A DNA stretch of 64,000 nucleotides from Sphingomonas_Q fennica_A (GTDB lineage: Bacteria; Pseudomonadota; Alphaproteobacteria; Sphingomonadales; Sphingomonadaceae). Numbering within the stretch: the first letter of the stretch is position 1; the number at the start of each line of letters is the position of its first letter. A program made the translations under genes and the position numbers. The notes below the pieces were generated by a model. It saw only the letters and a program-made list of their open reading frames with translations. It was not told the origin of the DNA and ran no database searches. The stretch covers positions 109,885 through 173,884 of the forward strand of contig JAQIJD010000007.1 in NCBI GenBank assembly GCA_036946415.1, given 5' to 3'. Positions 53,470-61,315 of this stretch are shown here, piece after piece.

Positions 53470-54785
53470 TGGCCGACCATGCCGTGTCCGACGATGCCGC
53501 CGTCCAGCGCCAGCTCGACCGGCTGGCGTCGCTCTCGCCCGGCGCGGACGTGCTGGGGCTGGAGCGGATCACCACGCTCTGCGCGCGGCTGGGCGACCCG
53601 CAGCTGCGCCTGCCGCCGATCCTCCACGTCGCCGGCACCAACGGCAAGGGATCGACCTGTGCAACGCTGCGCGCCGCGGTGCAGGCGGCGGGGCTGACCG
53701 CACACGTCTACACCAGCCCCCACCTCGTCCGCTTCAACGAGCGCATCCGCATCGCCGACCGGCTCATCGACGACGATCTGCTCGCCGCACTGCTGGAAGA
53801 GGTGCTGGACGTGGGCGAGGACGTCAACGCCAGCTTCTTCGAGGTGACGACGGCGGCCGCCTTCCTCGCCTTCTCGCGCCAGCCGGCCGACGCTTGCATC
53901 CTCGAAGTGGGGCTGGGCGGGCGGCTGGATGCGACCAACATCGTGCCGCCGCCCGCCGCCTGCGGGATCGCGCAGCTCGGCCTCGACCATCAGGCGTTCC
54001 TGGGCAATACGATCGAGATCATCGCCGGCGAGAAGGCGGGCATCGCCAAGCGCGGCGTGCCGCTCCTGACGCAACATTATCCGCCGCGCGTGGCCGAGCC
54101 GATCGCCCGCGCCGCCGCCGCCGCGGGGGCGGAGTGGCTGCCCAAGGGCGGGCGGTGGGACTGGACCGTCCACCACAACCGCCTCCACTATCGCGATGCC
54201 GAGGGCGAGCTTGACCTGCCGCTGCCGCGCCTCGCCGGCCGCCATCAGGCGGGCAACGCCGCGCTGGCGGTGGCGATGCTACGCCACCAGCGGGCCGTTC
54301 CGCTGCCGCCGCACGCTTTGCGCGCGGCGATGGGCTGGGCGGACTGGCCGGCACGGCTCCAGCATCTGAAGGACGGCACGCTGGCGGCGCTGCTGCCCGA
54401 CAGCGAGCTGTGGCTGGACGGCGGCCACAATCCCGCCGCCGCCATCGCCATCGCCGATTTCCTGAAGCACCGCCTGCCCGAGGGGGAGAAGGCGACGCTG
54501 GTGATCGGCATCCTCGCCAACAAGGATCCGGACGGCATCCTCGCCCCCCTCTCGCACCATATCGACCGGCTGATCGCGGTGCCGGTGCCAGGCCATGCCT
54601 GCCACGAACCGGCCGCGCTGGCGACGCTGGCGCAGGCGCACGGCATCGCCGCCGGCACCGCCGCCGATCCGCCCGCGGCGCTGGCGGCCATCGCAGCGGG
54701 AGCGGTGCCGGGCCTCGTGCTGATCCTGGGTTCGCTCTATCTGGCGGGCACGGTGCTGGCGGCGAACGGGACGCCACCGCAATAG
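53469..54785 (+). CDS. folC: Folylpolyglutamate/dihydrofolate synthase
   Basis: Adds glutamates to dihydropteroate and tetrahydrofolate. The 438-residue Mur-ligase fold has the P-loop AGTNGKGST, the ATP/Mg region TSPHLVRFNERI, and LEVGLGGRLDATN. The C-terminal domain starts at LWLDGGHNPAAA with the Mur-type LDGAHN-like motif. Last gene of the trp–acc operon. The 230 bp after it are repeat-rich and hold no gene. Confidence 0.95.
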   Translation: MADHAVSDDAAVQRQLDRLASLSPGADVLGLERITTLCARLGDPQLRLPPILHVAGTNGKGSTCATLRAAVQAAGLTAHVYTSPHLVRFNERIRIADRLIDDDLLAALLEEVLDVGEDVNASFFEVTTAAAFLAFSRQPADACILEVGLGGRLDATNIVPPPAACGIAQLGLDHQAFLGNTIEIIAGEKAGIAKRGVPLLTQHYPPRVAEPIARAAAAAGAEWLPKGGRWDWTVHHNRLHYRDAEGELDLPLPRLAGRHQAGNAALAVAMLRHQRAVPLPPHALRAAMGWADWPARLQHLKDGTLAALLPDSELWLDGGHNPAAAIAIADFLKHRLPEGEKATLVIGILANKDPDGILAPLSHHIDRLIAVPVPGHACHEPAALATLAQAHGIAAGTAADPPAALAAIAAGAVPGLVLILGSLYLAGTVLAANGTPPQ

Positions 54786-54827
54786 GCGGGCCGCGGTAGT
54801 CTTCATCGCTGCGGTGGGGATGACAGA

Positions 54828-54982
54828 CCCCACCCCCAACCCAGCAACGGGTGAACGGTCCCCCGGACCGTTCAGGCCATGCCGGGGGCATGGCCGGCCC
54901 GATGCTCCTGAAGGGGAGGGGAGCCGAACGGAATGAAAGCCCCTCCCCTTCAGGGGAGGGGTTGGGGTGGGGTTTCGCGTCT
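54828..54982. repeat. Dispersed repeat, family D, with nested hairpins
   Basis: Opens with a CACCCCCAACCC stretch. Then GAACGGTCC-CCC-GGACCGTTC and GCCATGCC-GGG-GGCATGGC form two short hairpins. Next CCTGAAGGGGAGGGG pairs with CCCCTCCCCTTCAGG further on, and the element closes with GGGGTTGGGGTGGGG. It lies between the convergent folC and antiporter genes and probably ends transcription. Such elements are common in sphingomonad genomes (recall, unchecked). Confidence 0.7.
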
Positions 54983-55015
54983 TGGTCGGGCGGCCGTGGA
55001 CGGGCGCGCAGCGGT

Positions 55016-56644
55016 TCACCCCCGGTAGCGCGCCTCCGACAGGTCCAGCTCCCGCGTCAGCTTGCGCGCCGTCTCGCTGCCGATGCGGCGTTCGCGGAGC
55101 AGGCCCCGCAATGCGTCGCGTTCGGCGCGGACGCCCAGCAGGCGGAAGTCGGCGGCGAGCCGGTCCTGCGTGCGCGCCGCTTCCTGCCGGTCGCCGGTCA
55201 GCCCCTCGATCCGTTCGCGATAGAGGTCCATGACCCGCGCCCCGGCCGCGGCGAACAGGTCGGGATCGTCATGGTCCTCGGCCAGCGCATGCTGATGGCG
55301 CTCGATCGCGCGCACGGCCGCCTTCGACAAAGCGATGCGCGCGCCTTCCTCCTCGGCCTGGCGCGAGGGTTCGGGCGGCAGCACCAGCCCCTTCAGCAGG
55401 ATCGGCAAAGCGATCGTCGCCAGCACCAGCGAGACGATGATGACGCCCGCCGCGAGGAAGATGGCGAGGTCGCGCGCCGGGAAGGGCGTGCCGTCCCCCA
55501 TGGTCAGCGGCAGCGTCAGCACGCCCGCCAGCGTGATCGCGCCGCGCACGCCCGCGAAGGAGGTGGTGGCGACCAGCCGCCAGTCCGGGCTGCGGATCGC
55601 CTCGGGTGCGGCCCCCCGCAGGATCGTCAGCCTGAGCGATGCCCACACCCAGGCGAAACGCAGCGCCGCCAGCCCGGCGACGATCGCCGCGACATAGACC
55701 GCCAGCCACCAGGGCGAGGCATGGCCGGTCAGTGCCACCGTTTGCTTCGCGCCCGCCAGGATCGCGGGCAATTGCTCGCCCAGCAGCACGAAGATGATGC
55801 CGTTCAATGCGAACTGGATCGTATCCCACACCGAATTGCGGCGCATCCGCGTGACGGCCATCGTCGCGCGCGAGATTTCGGCGAAGCTCATCGTCACGCC
55901 GGCGCTGACCGCGGCGAGGATGCCCGATGCGTGGAGATGTTCGGCCAGCAGGTAGGAACCGAACGGGATCAGCAGGCTGACGAGGATCTGCGAGCCGGTA
56001 TCCTCGCCGAACCGCCGCGTCACCCATGCCTTGGCGCGCGCCGCCGCCAGCGTGACGAGCACGCCGATGACGAGGCCGGCGCCCGCCACCCACAGGAAAT
56101 TGGCCGCCGCGGTGCCCGCCGAGAAGGTGCCGGTCAGCGCCGCGGCGACGGCGAAGCGCAGGCAGACAAGGCCCGAGGCGTCGTTGAGCAGGGATTCGCC
56201 TTCGAGGATGTGCATCATCCGCTTCGGGATCGGCACCCGCGCGGCGATGGCCGACACCGCGATCGGATCGGTCGGCGAGACGACCGCGGCCAGCGCGAAG
56301 GCCACCGCCAGCGGCATCGCCGGGATCATCCAGTGGATCAGGAAGCCCATGCCGACCACCGTCAGCAGGACGAGGCCCAGCGCCAGCTCGACCACCGTCG
56401 AGATGTCCTTGAGCAACTCGTCCTTGGGGATGCGCCACCCGTCGAGGAACAGCAGCGGCGGCAGGAACAGGAACAGGAACAGTTCAGGGTCCAGCTCCAC
56501 CCGGTAGGATGTGGAGAGACCGATCAGCCCACCGAGCGCGATCTGCACCAGCGGCGCCGGCACCGACACCGGCAACATCCGGGCGATGGCGCCGCTGACG
56601 ACCACGGCGAGCAGGAGGAAAAGGCTGATCGATACGGTTTCCAA
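55016..56644 (-). CDS. CPA1-family Na+/H+ antiporter
   Basis: A 542-residue antiporter. Twelve TM helices lead to a cytosolic tail of about 130 residues with charged helices (EEEGARIALSKAAVRAIERH). Conserved pieces are FLPPLLFLDGW, SPTDPIAVSAIA with the ion-binding Asp, and GESLLNDASGLVCLRFA. Regulates pH and Na+. I use the TTG at 56644 because GAGGGG precedes it by 6 nt; an in-frame upstream start would need a low-complexity extension. Confidence 0.9.
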   Translation of the reverse strand: METVSISLFLLLAVVVSGAIARMLPVSVPAPLVQIALGGLIGLSTSYRVELDPELFLFLFLPPLLFLDGWRIPKDELLKDISTVVELALGLVLLTVVGMGFLIHWMIPAMPLAVAFALAAVVSPTDPIAVSAIAARVPIPKRMMHILEGESLLNDASGLVCLRFAVAAALTGTFSAGTAAANFLWVAGAGLVIGVLVTLAAARAKAWVTRRFGEDTGSQILVSLLIPFGSYLLAEHLHASGILAAVSAGVTMSFAEISRATMAVTRMRRNSVWDTIQFALNGIIFVLLGEQLPAILAGAKQTVALTGHASPWWLAVYVAAIVAGLAALRFAWVWASLRLTILRGAAPEAIRSPDWRLVATTSFAGVRGAITLAGVLTLPLTMGDGTPFPARDLAIFLAAGVIIVSLVLATIALPILLKGLVLPPEPSRQAEEEGARIALSKAAVRAIERHQHALAEDHDDPDLFAAAGARVMDLYRERIEGLTGDRQEAARTQDRLAADFRLLGVRAERDALRGLLRERRIGSETARKLTRELDLSEARYRG

Positions 56645-56723
56645 AATTGTCCCCTCGCTGTCCGGCGACGACCCTAGGGGCGTAGGACGATTCGGGACAG
56701 GATAAACGACCTTCGTTTTGCGA

Positions 56724-56752
56724 TTGACTTGCAATAGCGATCATGATGATCT
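56724..56752 (+). promoter_or_regulatory. Possible σ70-type promoter for DUF6628 gene
   Basis: TTGACT at 56724–56729 and TGATCT at 56747–56752 are separated by 17 bp, in the AT-rich patch between the divergent antiporter and DUF6628 genes. The start codon is at 56778 with GAGGGAG at 56765–56771. The −10 match is weak, so this is a low-confidence guess. Confidence 0.35.
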
Positions 56753-56777
56753 GCCGGGCAGGACGAGGGAGTACCCC

Positions 56778-57218
56778 ATGACCGCGACGACCGACATCAC
56801 CAGCCTGCTGCCGACCCCGCTGCCGGCCTGCTACAACAGCCGTATCCTGCTGTTCGCGATCCGGCGGATGGCGGCGCACGGCCTGAACGACGCCCATGCC
56901 GCGCACGCTTTGCTCGGCTGGTTCGGCCTCGGCTTCCGCCGGCCGCTGGTGCTGCTGCGCGCGCTGATGGCGGAGGTCTCGCGCGTCTCGGAACGCCGGC
57001 TGGCGGTGGCGCCCTGCTGCTGCCGGCGGATGACGCGATCGGAGGCGGCACTGATCGCCGCCATCCAGGCCGCCCCCGCCGACGCCGCCGGCACGCACGA
57101 CGCACTACGCGCCCTCACCGGCACGCGCCACTGCCTGGGTGCGCTCAGCAGCGCGCAGGCACTGGCGCAGGCGTTCGACGATCTCGGCCGGCCGCTGGAG
57201 GTAGCGGCGGCGGACTGA
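56778..57218 (+). CDS. DUF6628 family protein
   Basis: A 146-residue helical protein with a cysteine cluster (APCCCRRMTRSE) mid-sequence and a further Cys in GTRHCLGALSS. I recall this as DUF6628, a family of sphingomonads with unknown function; the Cys run suggests metal or Fe–S binding. GAGGGAG lies 6 nt before the ATG. The 20 bp after the stop lead into a dispersed repeat. Confidence 0.8.
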   Translation: MTATTDITSLLPTPLPACYNSRILLFAIRRMAAHGLNDAHAAHALLGWFGLGFRRPLVLLRALMAEVSRVSERRLAVAPCCCRRMTRSEAALIAAIQAAPADAAGTHDALRALTGTRHCLGALSSAQALAQAFDDLGRPLEVAAAD

Positions 57219-57238
57219 TCGCTGCCGAGAAGAATGAG

Positions 57239-57373
57239 ATTCACGCGGAGGCGCGGAGACGCGGAGGGCGTTTGCCGTAGGGTCGGCGCAGCCATTTCTA
57301 GGATGGCCTGCGGCCGGCAGGGCGAGGCGGCGTCATGCGGAACACCTCCGCGTCTCCGCGCCTCCGCGCGAAC
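57239..57373. repeat. Dispersed inverted-repeat element, family A, copy 2
   Basis: The left arm TTCACGCGGAGGCGCGGAGA (from 57240) pairs with the right arm CCTCCGCGTCTCCGCGCCTC (from 57345). A core GGATGGCCTGCGGCCGGC lies between. It is clearly the same element as at 8510–8728, here shorter (135 bp against about 220). It lies between the convergent DUF6628 and zapE genes. Confidence 0.8.
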
Positions 57374-57388
57374 CCTGCCCGTTTCAGG

Positions 57389-58498
57389 CTACGCCGCGCC
57401 GTGCCCTTCCGCCAGATAGTCGGCGGACTGCATCTCCATCAGCCGGCTCACCGTGCGCTCGAACTCGAATGCGCCGTCGCCTTCGCGGTAGAGCGACTCG
57501 GGCGGGGCGGCGGCGGTGGCGAGCAGCTTGACGCGATGTTCGTAGAGCGTGTCGATCAGCACCTTGAAGCGCGCCGCCTCGTTGCGTCGCTCCGGCCCCA
57601 TCAGCGGAATGCCGACGATGATGACGGTGTGATAGGCGCGCGCGATCGCCAGATAGTCGGCGGCACCCCGCGCCTCCGCACACAGCCGCTTGAACGAGAA
57701 GACGGCGACGCCCTTGAGCGCCTTGGGCACCTCCAGCGTCCGCCCGCCGGGCACCGCCAGCGTGGCGGAGGGAACGTGGGCGCGGTCCTCGGGCGGATAG
57801 TCGGTCAGGCGGAAGAAGGCGGCGCTCACCGCCCTGGTGGCAGTATCGCCCAGCGGCCAGTGCCAGGTCGGGTGGCCGCCCAGCCGCTCCAGCCGATAGT
57901 CGGTCGGCCCGTCCAGCGTCAGCACCTCCAGCCGCCGCTCGATCAGCGCGATGAAGGGCAGGAACAGCTCGCGGTTCAGCCCGTCCTTGTAGAGATCGGC
58001 GGGCGGGCGGTTGCTGGTCGTCACGATCACCGTGCCGGCGTCCATCATCGCCGTGAACAGCCGGCTCATGATCGCGGCATCGGCCATGTTGTTGACGACC
58101 ATCTCGTCGAAGCACAGCAGCCGCGCCTTGGCGGCAAGCGCGGCGGCGACGGGGGCGATCGGGTCGCCCGCCTCCTTGCTCCGCTCGGCACGCAGGCGAT
58201 CATGCACCTCGAGCATGAATTCGTGGAAGTGGACGCGGCGCTTGGGTGCGACCGCGACGGCGCCGTGGAACAGGTCCATCAGCATCGACTTGCCGCGCCC
58301 CACCCCGCCCCACAGGTAGAGACCGCGCGGGGCCGGCGTCCCCCTGCCGGTCAGGCGGGCGAGCAAGCCGGCGCGCGGCGGATGCTCCAGCGCTTGCGCC
58401 AGCGCCGCCAGCCGCTCGGCGGCGCGCGCCTGATCGGGATCGGGGCGCAGTTCGCCGGCGGCGATCAGCGCGCGATAGTCCGCCAGCACGCCGCTCAC
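57389..58498 (-). CDS. zapE: AFG1-like ATPase ZapE
   Basis: A 369-residue AAA+ P-loop protein of the AFG1/ZapE family, which aids division at the Z ring and clears respiratory-chain subunits. Walker A is GGVGRGKSM, Walker B LLCFDEMVV, sensor 1 VTTSNRPP. The start is a GTG at 58498 that overlaps the thioesterase stop. It sits directly downstream of sdhB and the thioesterase, a frequent alphaproteobacterial arrangement (sdh–zapE–mdh). Confidence 0.93.
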   Translation of the reverse strand: MSGVLADYRALIAAGELRPDPDQARAAERLAALAQALEHPPRAGLLARLTGRGTPAPRGLYLWGGVGRGKSMLMDLFHGAVAVAPKRRVHFHEFMLEVHDRLRAERSKEAGDPIAPVAAALAAKARLLCFDEMVVNNMADAAIMSRLFTAMMDAGTVIVTTSNRPPADLYKDGLNRELFLPFIALIERRLEVLTLDGPTDYRLERLGGHPTWHWPLGDTATRAVSAAFFRLTDYPPEDRAHVPSATLAVPGGRTLEVPKALKGVAVFSFKRLCAEARGAADYLAIARAYHTVIIVGIPLMGPERRNEAARFKVLIDTLYEHRVKLLATAAAPPESLYREGDGAFEFERTVSRLMEMQSADYLAEGHGAA

Positions 58499-58965
58499 CG
58501 GTCGGAAGCGCCCGGCAATTTGCGCAGCGTGCCGTCGAAGGTGGCGATCACGTCCGCGCCCTGCTCCATCTGCCCGCGGACGAACAGCAGCTTGCCCGTC
58601 TCGCCGGTGACGGTGAGGACCGCATCGAGCGGCTCGCCGAGCCGGCCGGGCTGGATGAACTGGGTGTTGAGCGCGAGGGTGACCGCCGGCCCCAGCGCCA
58701 GCCGGCCGAGGATCGCCGGCCCGAGGAACAGCGAAAGATCGGCGAAGGCGGTGAGGAACCCGCCGTGGATCGCGCCGAACGGATTGGAATGGCGCCGCCC
58801 GGGCGCCATCCGGCAGCGCGCCCGATCGCCCTCCGCCCGCACCGCGACCGGCCCGTAGACGTGGTGGAAGCGATCCTCCTCGGCGCGCAGCAGGCGGAAG
58901 CCGTCCGCGTCGGGCGGATCGAACCGCCCCGCCTGCCGGCCGAGATCGGGCGCGTCGCCGGCCAC
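58495..58965 (-). CDS. PaaI-family hotdog thioesterase
   Basis: A 156-residue hotdog-fold protein; HSNPFGAIHGGFLTAFADLSL is the typical PaaI/YiiD stretch with the catalytic Asp, and GEPLDAVLTVTGETGKLLF the following strands. It hydrolyses acyl-CoA, specificity unknown. The start is a GTG at 58965, five bases after the sdhB stop. The stop overlaps the zapE start (GTGA). Confidence 0.88.
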   Translation of the reverse strand: MAGDAPDLGRQAGRFDPPDADGFRLLRAEEDRFHHVYGPVAVRAEGDRARCRMAPGRRHSNPFGAIHGGFLTAFADLSLFLGPAILGRLALGPAVTLALNTQFIQPGRLGEPLDAVLTVTGETGKLLFVRGQMEQGADVIATFDGTLRKLPGASDR

Positions 58966-58970
58966 GCCGG

Positions 58971-59756
58971 TCAGAGCTGCCGCTCGACCACCATCTTCTT
59001 CACCTCGGCGATCGCCTTGGCGGGGCTGAGGCCCTTGGGGCAGACGTTCGAACAGTTCATGATCGTGTGGCAGCGATAGAGGCGGAAGGGATCCTCCAGC
59101 TCGTCGAGCCGCTCGCCGGTCATCTCGTCGCGGCTGTCCGCCAGCCAACGATAGGCCTGGAGGAGGATCGCCGGCCCCAGGAACTTGTCGCTGTTCCACC
59201 AGTAGCTGGGGCAGGAGGTGGAGCAGCAGGCGCACAGGATACACTCGTAGAGGCCGTCGAGCTTGGCGCGGTCCTCGGGGCTTTGCAGCCGCTCCTTGCC
59301 CGAGGGGGCGGGCGTGACGGTCTGCAACCACGGCTGGATCGAGGCATATTGCGCGTAGAAGTGCGTGAAATCGGGGACGAGATCCTTGATGACGTCCATG
59401 TGCGGCAGCGGCGTGATCCGCACGTCGCCCTTCACATCCTCGATCGCGGTGGTGCAGGCGAGGCCGTTGCGCCCGTCGATGTTCATCGAGCAGGAGCCGC
59501 AGATCCCTTCCCGGCACGAGCGGCGGAAGGTGAGGCTCGGGTCCGCCTCCGCCTTCATCTTGATGAGCGCGTCGAGCACCATCGGGCCGCAATCGTCGAG
59601 ATCGATCTCGAACGTGTCGTAGCGCGGATTCTCTCCCGAATCGGGGTCGTAGCGATAGACCTTGAAGGTCTTGACGTTGGCCGCCCCGGCCTCCGCCTTG
59701 TGGACCTGCCCGCGGGCCTTGATCTTGCTGTTCTTCGGAAGCGCGAATTCGGCCAT
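58971..59756 (-). CDS. sdhB: Succinate dehydrogenase iron–sulfur subunit
   Basis: A 261-residue subunit of complex II. Cys clusters are visible: [2Fe-2S] SCREGICGSCSMNIDG plus CTTAI, [4Fe-4S] CILCACCSTSCPS, and [3Fe-4S] CHTIMNCSNVCPKG. It is on the same strand as sdhCDA but is separated from sdhA by a GFA gene and an opposite-strand SDR gene. It would need its own promoter in the 128 bp upstream, or read-through from the GFA gene. Confidence 0.97.
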   Translation of the reverse strand: MAEFALPKNSKIKARGQVHKAEAGAANVKTFKVYRYDPDSGENPRYDTFEIDLDDCGPMVLDALIKMKAEADPSLTFRRSCREGICGSCSMNIDGRNGLACTTAIEDVKGDVRITPLPHMDVIKDLVPDFTHFYAQYASIQPWLQTVTPAPSGKERLQSPEDRAKLDGLYECILCACCSTSCPSYWWNSDKFLGPAILLQAYRWLADSRDEMTGERLDELEDPFRLYRCHTIMNCSNVCPKGLSPAKAIAEVKKMVVERQL

Positions 59757-59884
59757 CGGACGTCCCTTATGCTGCGGATGCGATAGCCAAGGATCGTCGC
59801 GATCGAAAGCCCAAACCGCGCTTTTCGGCGGATGCCGGGGATATGGGACGCGCAAAGCCCCCCGGCAACCGCGGGCGACGGGCG

Positions 59885-60358
59885 TCAGGCGGCGGCGGCC
59901 GGCGGCGTGCCTTCCACCGCTGCCTGGGTATGCTGGCTGCGCGGTTGCAGCGTCGGGAAGCTGGGCAGCGCCGGATCGAACCGGTCCCACGCCACCGCGT
60001 CCTTGGTGTAGATCACGCTCTCGGGGCGGACGGCGGACGGATCGTCGAGCGAGCCGGCCTGGACCATGATGACCTCGCCCGGCAGATCGCCCGCGGTGTA
60101 GAGGCGGCCGGCGCAAGTCCCGCAGAAATGGCGCGTCACCCGCCCGCCGGTGTCGCCATGGTTGGTGAAGGTGGCGGGCGTGCCTTCCATCGCCAGCTGG
60201 CTCTTGTGGATGCCGACGATGGTGGTGTGGCCGGTGCCGGTCGCCTTCTGGCAATCCTTGCAGCAGCATTGGCTGACGAACAGGCTGGGGCCCGTCAGCT
60301 TGTAGCGGATCGCGCCGCACAGGCAGCCGCCGTCCAGAACCGTTCCCGCATCCACCAT
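59885..60358 (-). CDS. GFA-family (glutathione-dependent formaldehyde-activating-like) protein
   Basis: A 157-residue zinc protein with the GFA Cys motifs GGCLCGAIRY, CCCKDCQKATG and HFCGTCAGRLY. The Pro/Ala-rich C-tail (EGTPPAAAA) is low complexity. It is on the minus strand between sdhA and sdhB, divergent from the SDR gene; an 18-bp palindrome (60424–60441) lies between them. The family name is historical; actual activity is unproven for most members. Confidence 0.9.
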   Translation of the reverse strand: MVDAGTVLDGGCLCGAIRYKLTGPSLFVSQCCCKDCQKATGTGHTTIVGIHKSQLAMEGTPATFTNHGDTGGRVTRHFCGTCAGRLYTAGDLPGEVIMVQAGSLDDPSAVRPESVIYTKDAVAWDRFDPALPSFPTLQPRSQHTQAAVEGTPPAAAA

Positions 60359-60423
60359 AATATCTCTCCCGATTTGGGTAGCATGGTAGCGAACCGACGG
60401 CAGCAGCGATAGCCCGTCGCTAT

Positions 60424-60441
60424 CTATACCGCACGGTATAG
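60424..60441. promoter_or_regulatory. 18-bp operator-like palindrome (CTATACCG-CA-CGGTATAG)
   Basis: A perfect inverted repeat of 8 bp arms with a 2-bp spacer between the divergent GFA (start 60358) and SDR (start 60529) genes. It carries the same half-site as the two sites at 40029–40042 and 40074–40090. A TetR-family regulator is the likely reader. Three sites with one core in a 20-kb span suggest a small regulon. Confidence 0.65.
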
Positions 60442-60528
60442 TTTAAGTTGGGGATGCCTGAGCTTTGCTCGATTCCCCTTGCAAGCGCAGACTTTACATC
60501 GCGTCCGGCACTGACATGGAGCAGAACG

Positions 60529-61273
60529 ATGACGGACAGACTGGATGGCAAGACGGCGCTGGTGACGGGCGGCTCGCGCGGGATCGGCGCGGCGATCGCG
60601 CGGCGGCTGGCGGCCGAAGGCGCGGATGTGACGATCACCTATGCCGGCAATGCGGAGAAGGCGGCCGCCGTCGTCGAGGCGATCACGGCCGCCGGCCGGC
60701 GTGGTCGCGCAGTCCAGGCGGACGCGGCGGACGGGGCGGCGGTCCGCACGGCGATCGCGGAGGCGGCGGAGGCGCTGGGCGGGCTCGATATCCTCGTCCA
60801 CAATGCCGGCATCGGCGAGATGCAGCCGATCGGCGATCAGCCCGACGAGGGCCATTTCGCCCGTCAGTTCGGCGTCAACGTCGCGGGCGTGTTCAACGGC
60901 ACGGCGGCGTCGGTGCCGCACCTGCGCGACGGCGGCCGGATCATCATCATCGGCAGCGTCTCCTCGCACACCGCGTTCGGCGGCGACGCCGTCTACGGCG
61001 CGACCAAGGCGGCGGGTGGCGGGCCTTGCGCGCGGCTGGGCGCGCGATCTCGGCAGCCGCAACATCCTCGTCAACGTGATCCAGCCGGGGCCGGTCGATA
61101 CCGACATGAACCCCGCCGACGGCCAGTTCGCGCCGCTGGTGATGCCGAAGCTGGCCTTGGGCCGCTATGGCCGGGTGGAGGAGATCGCCGGCGTCGCCGC
61201 CTTCCTTGCCAGCGACGATGCGAGCTACATCACCGGCGCCACGCTCGACGTGGACGGCGGCTATTCGATCTGA
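60529..61273 (+). pseudogene. SDR-family oxidoreductase, frameshifted
   Basis: A short-chain dehydrogenase: start MTDRLDGKTALVTGGSRGIG with the NAD(P) loop, then NAG at LVHNAGIG and the catalytic Tyr–Lys pair in VYGATKAA. The frame breaks there and resumes as VAGLARGWARDLGSRNILVN through VIQPGPVDTDMNP to a normal C-terminus. One extra G in GGG at 61014–61016 (a GG would restore it) explains the break; the full protein would be about 247 residues. It sits in the sdhA–sdhB gap, with an operator-like palindrome upstream. Confidence 0.88.
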
Positions 61274-61281
61274 CGCCCGTG

Positions 61282-61310
61282 TCGGGCGCCGCGCAGGCCG
61301 CGGCGCCCGA
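61282..61310. terminator. 12-bp GC hairpin between convergent SDR and sdhA
   Basis: TCGGGCGCCGCG pairs perfectly with CGCGGCGCCCGA around a 5-nt loop (CAGGC), between the SDR stop (61273) and the sdhA stop (61316). This is where a bidirectional terminator is expected. No T run follows on either side. Confidence 0.7.
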
Positions 61311-61315
61311 TCGCC

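Noticed and set aside
54851..56677. Long open frame (608 codons) on the plus strand over the antiporter
   Set aside because: Antisense to a clear CPA1 antiporter. Composition is mostly Arg/Asp/Gln/His and it runs through a dispersed repeat.
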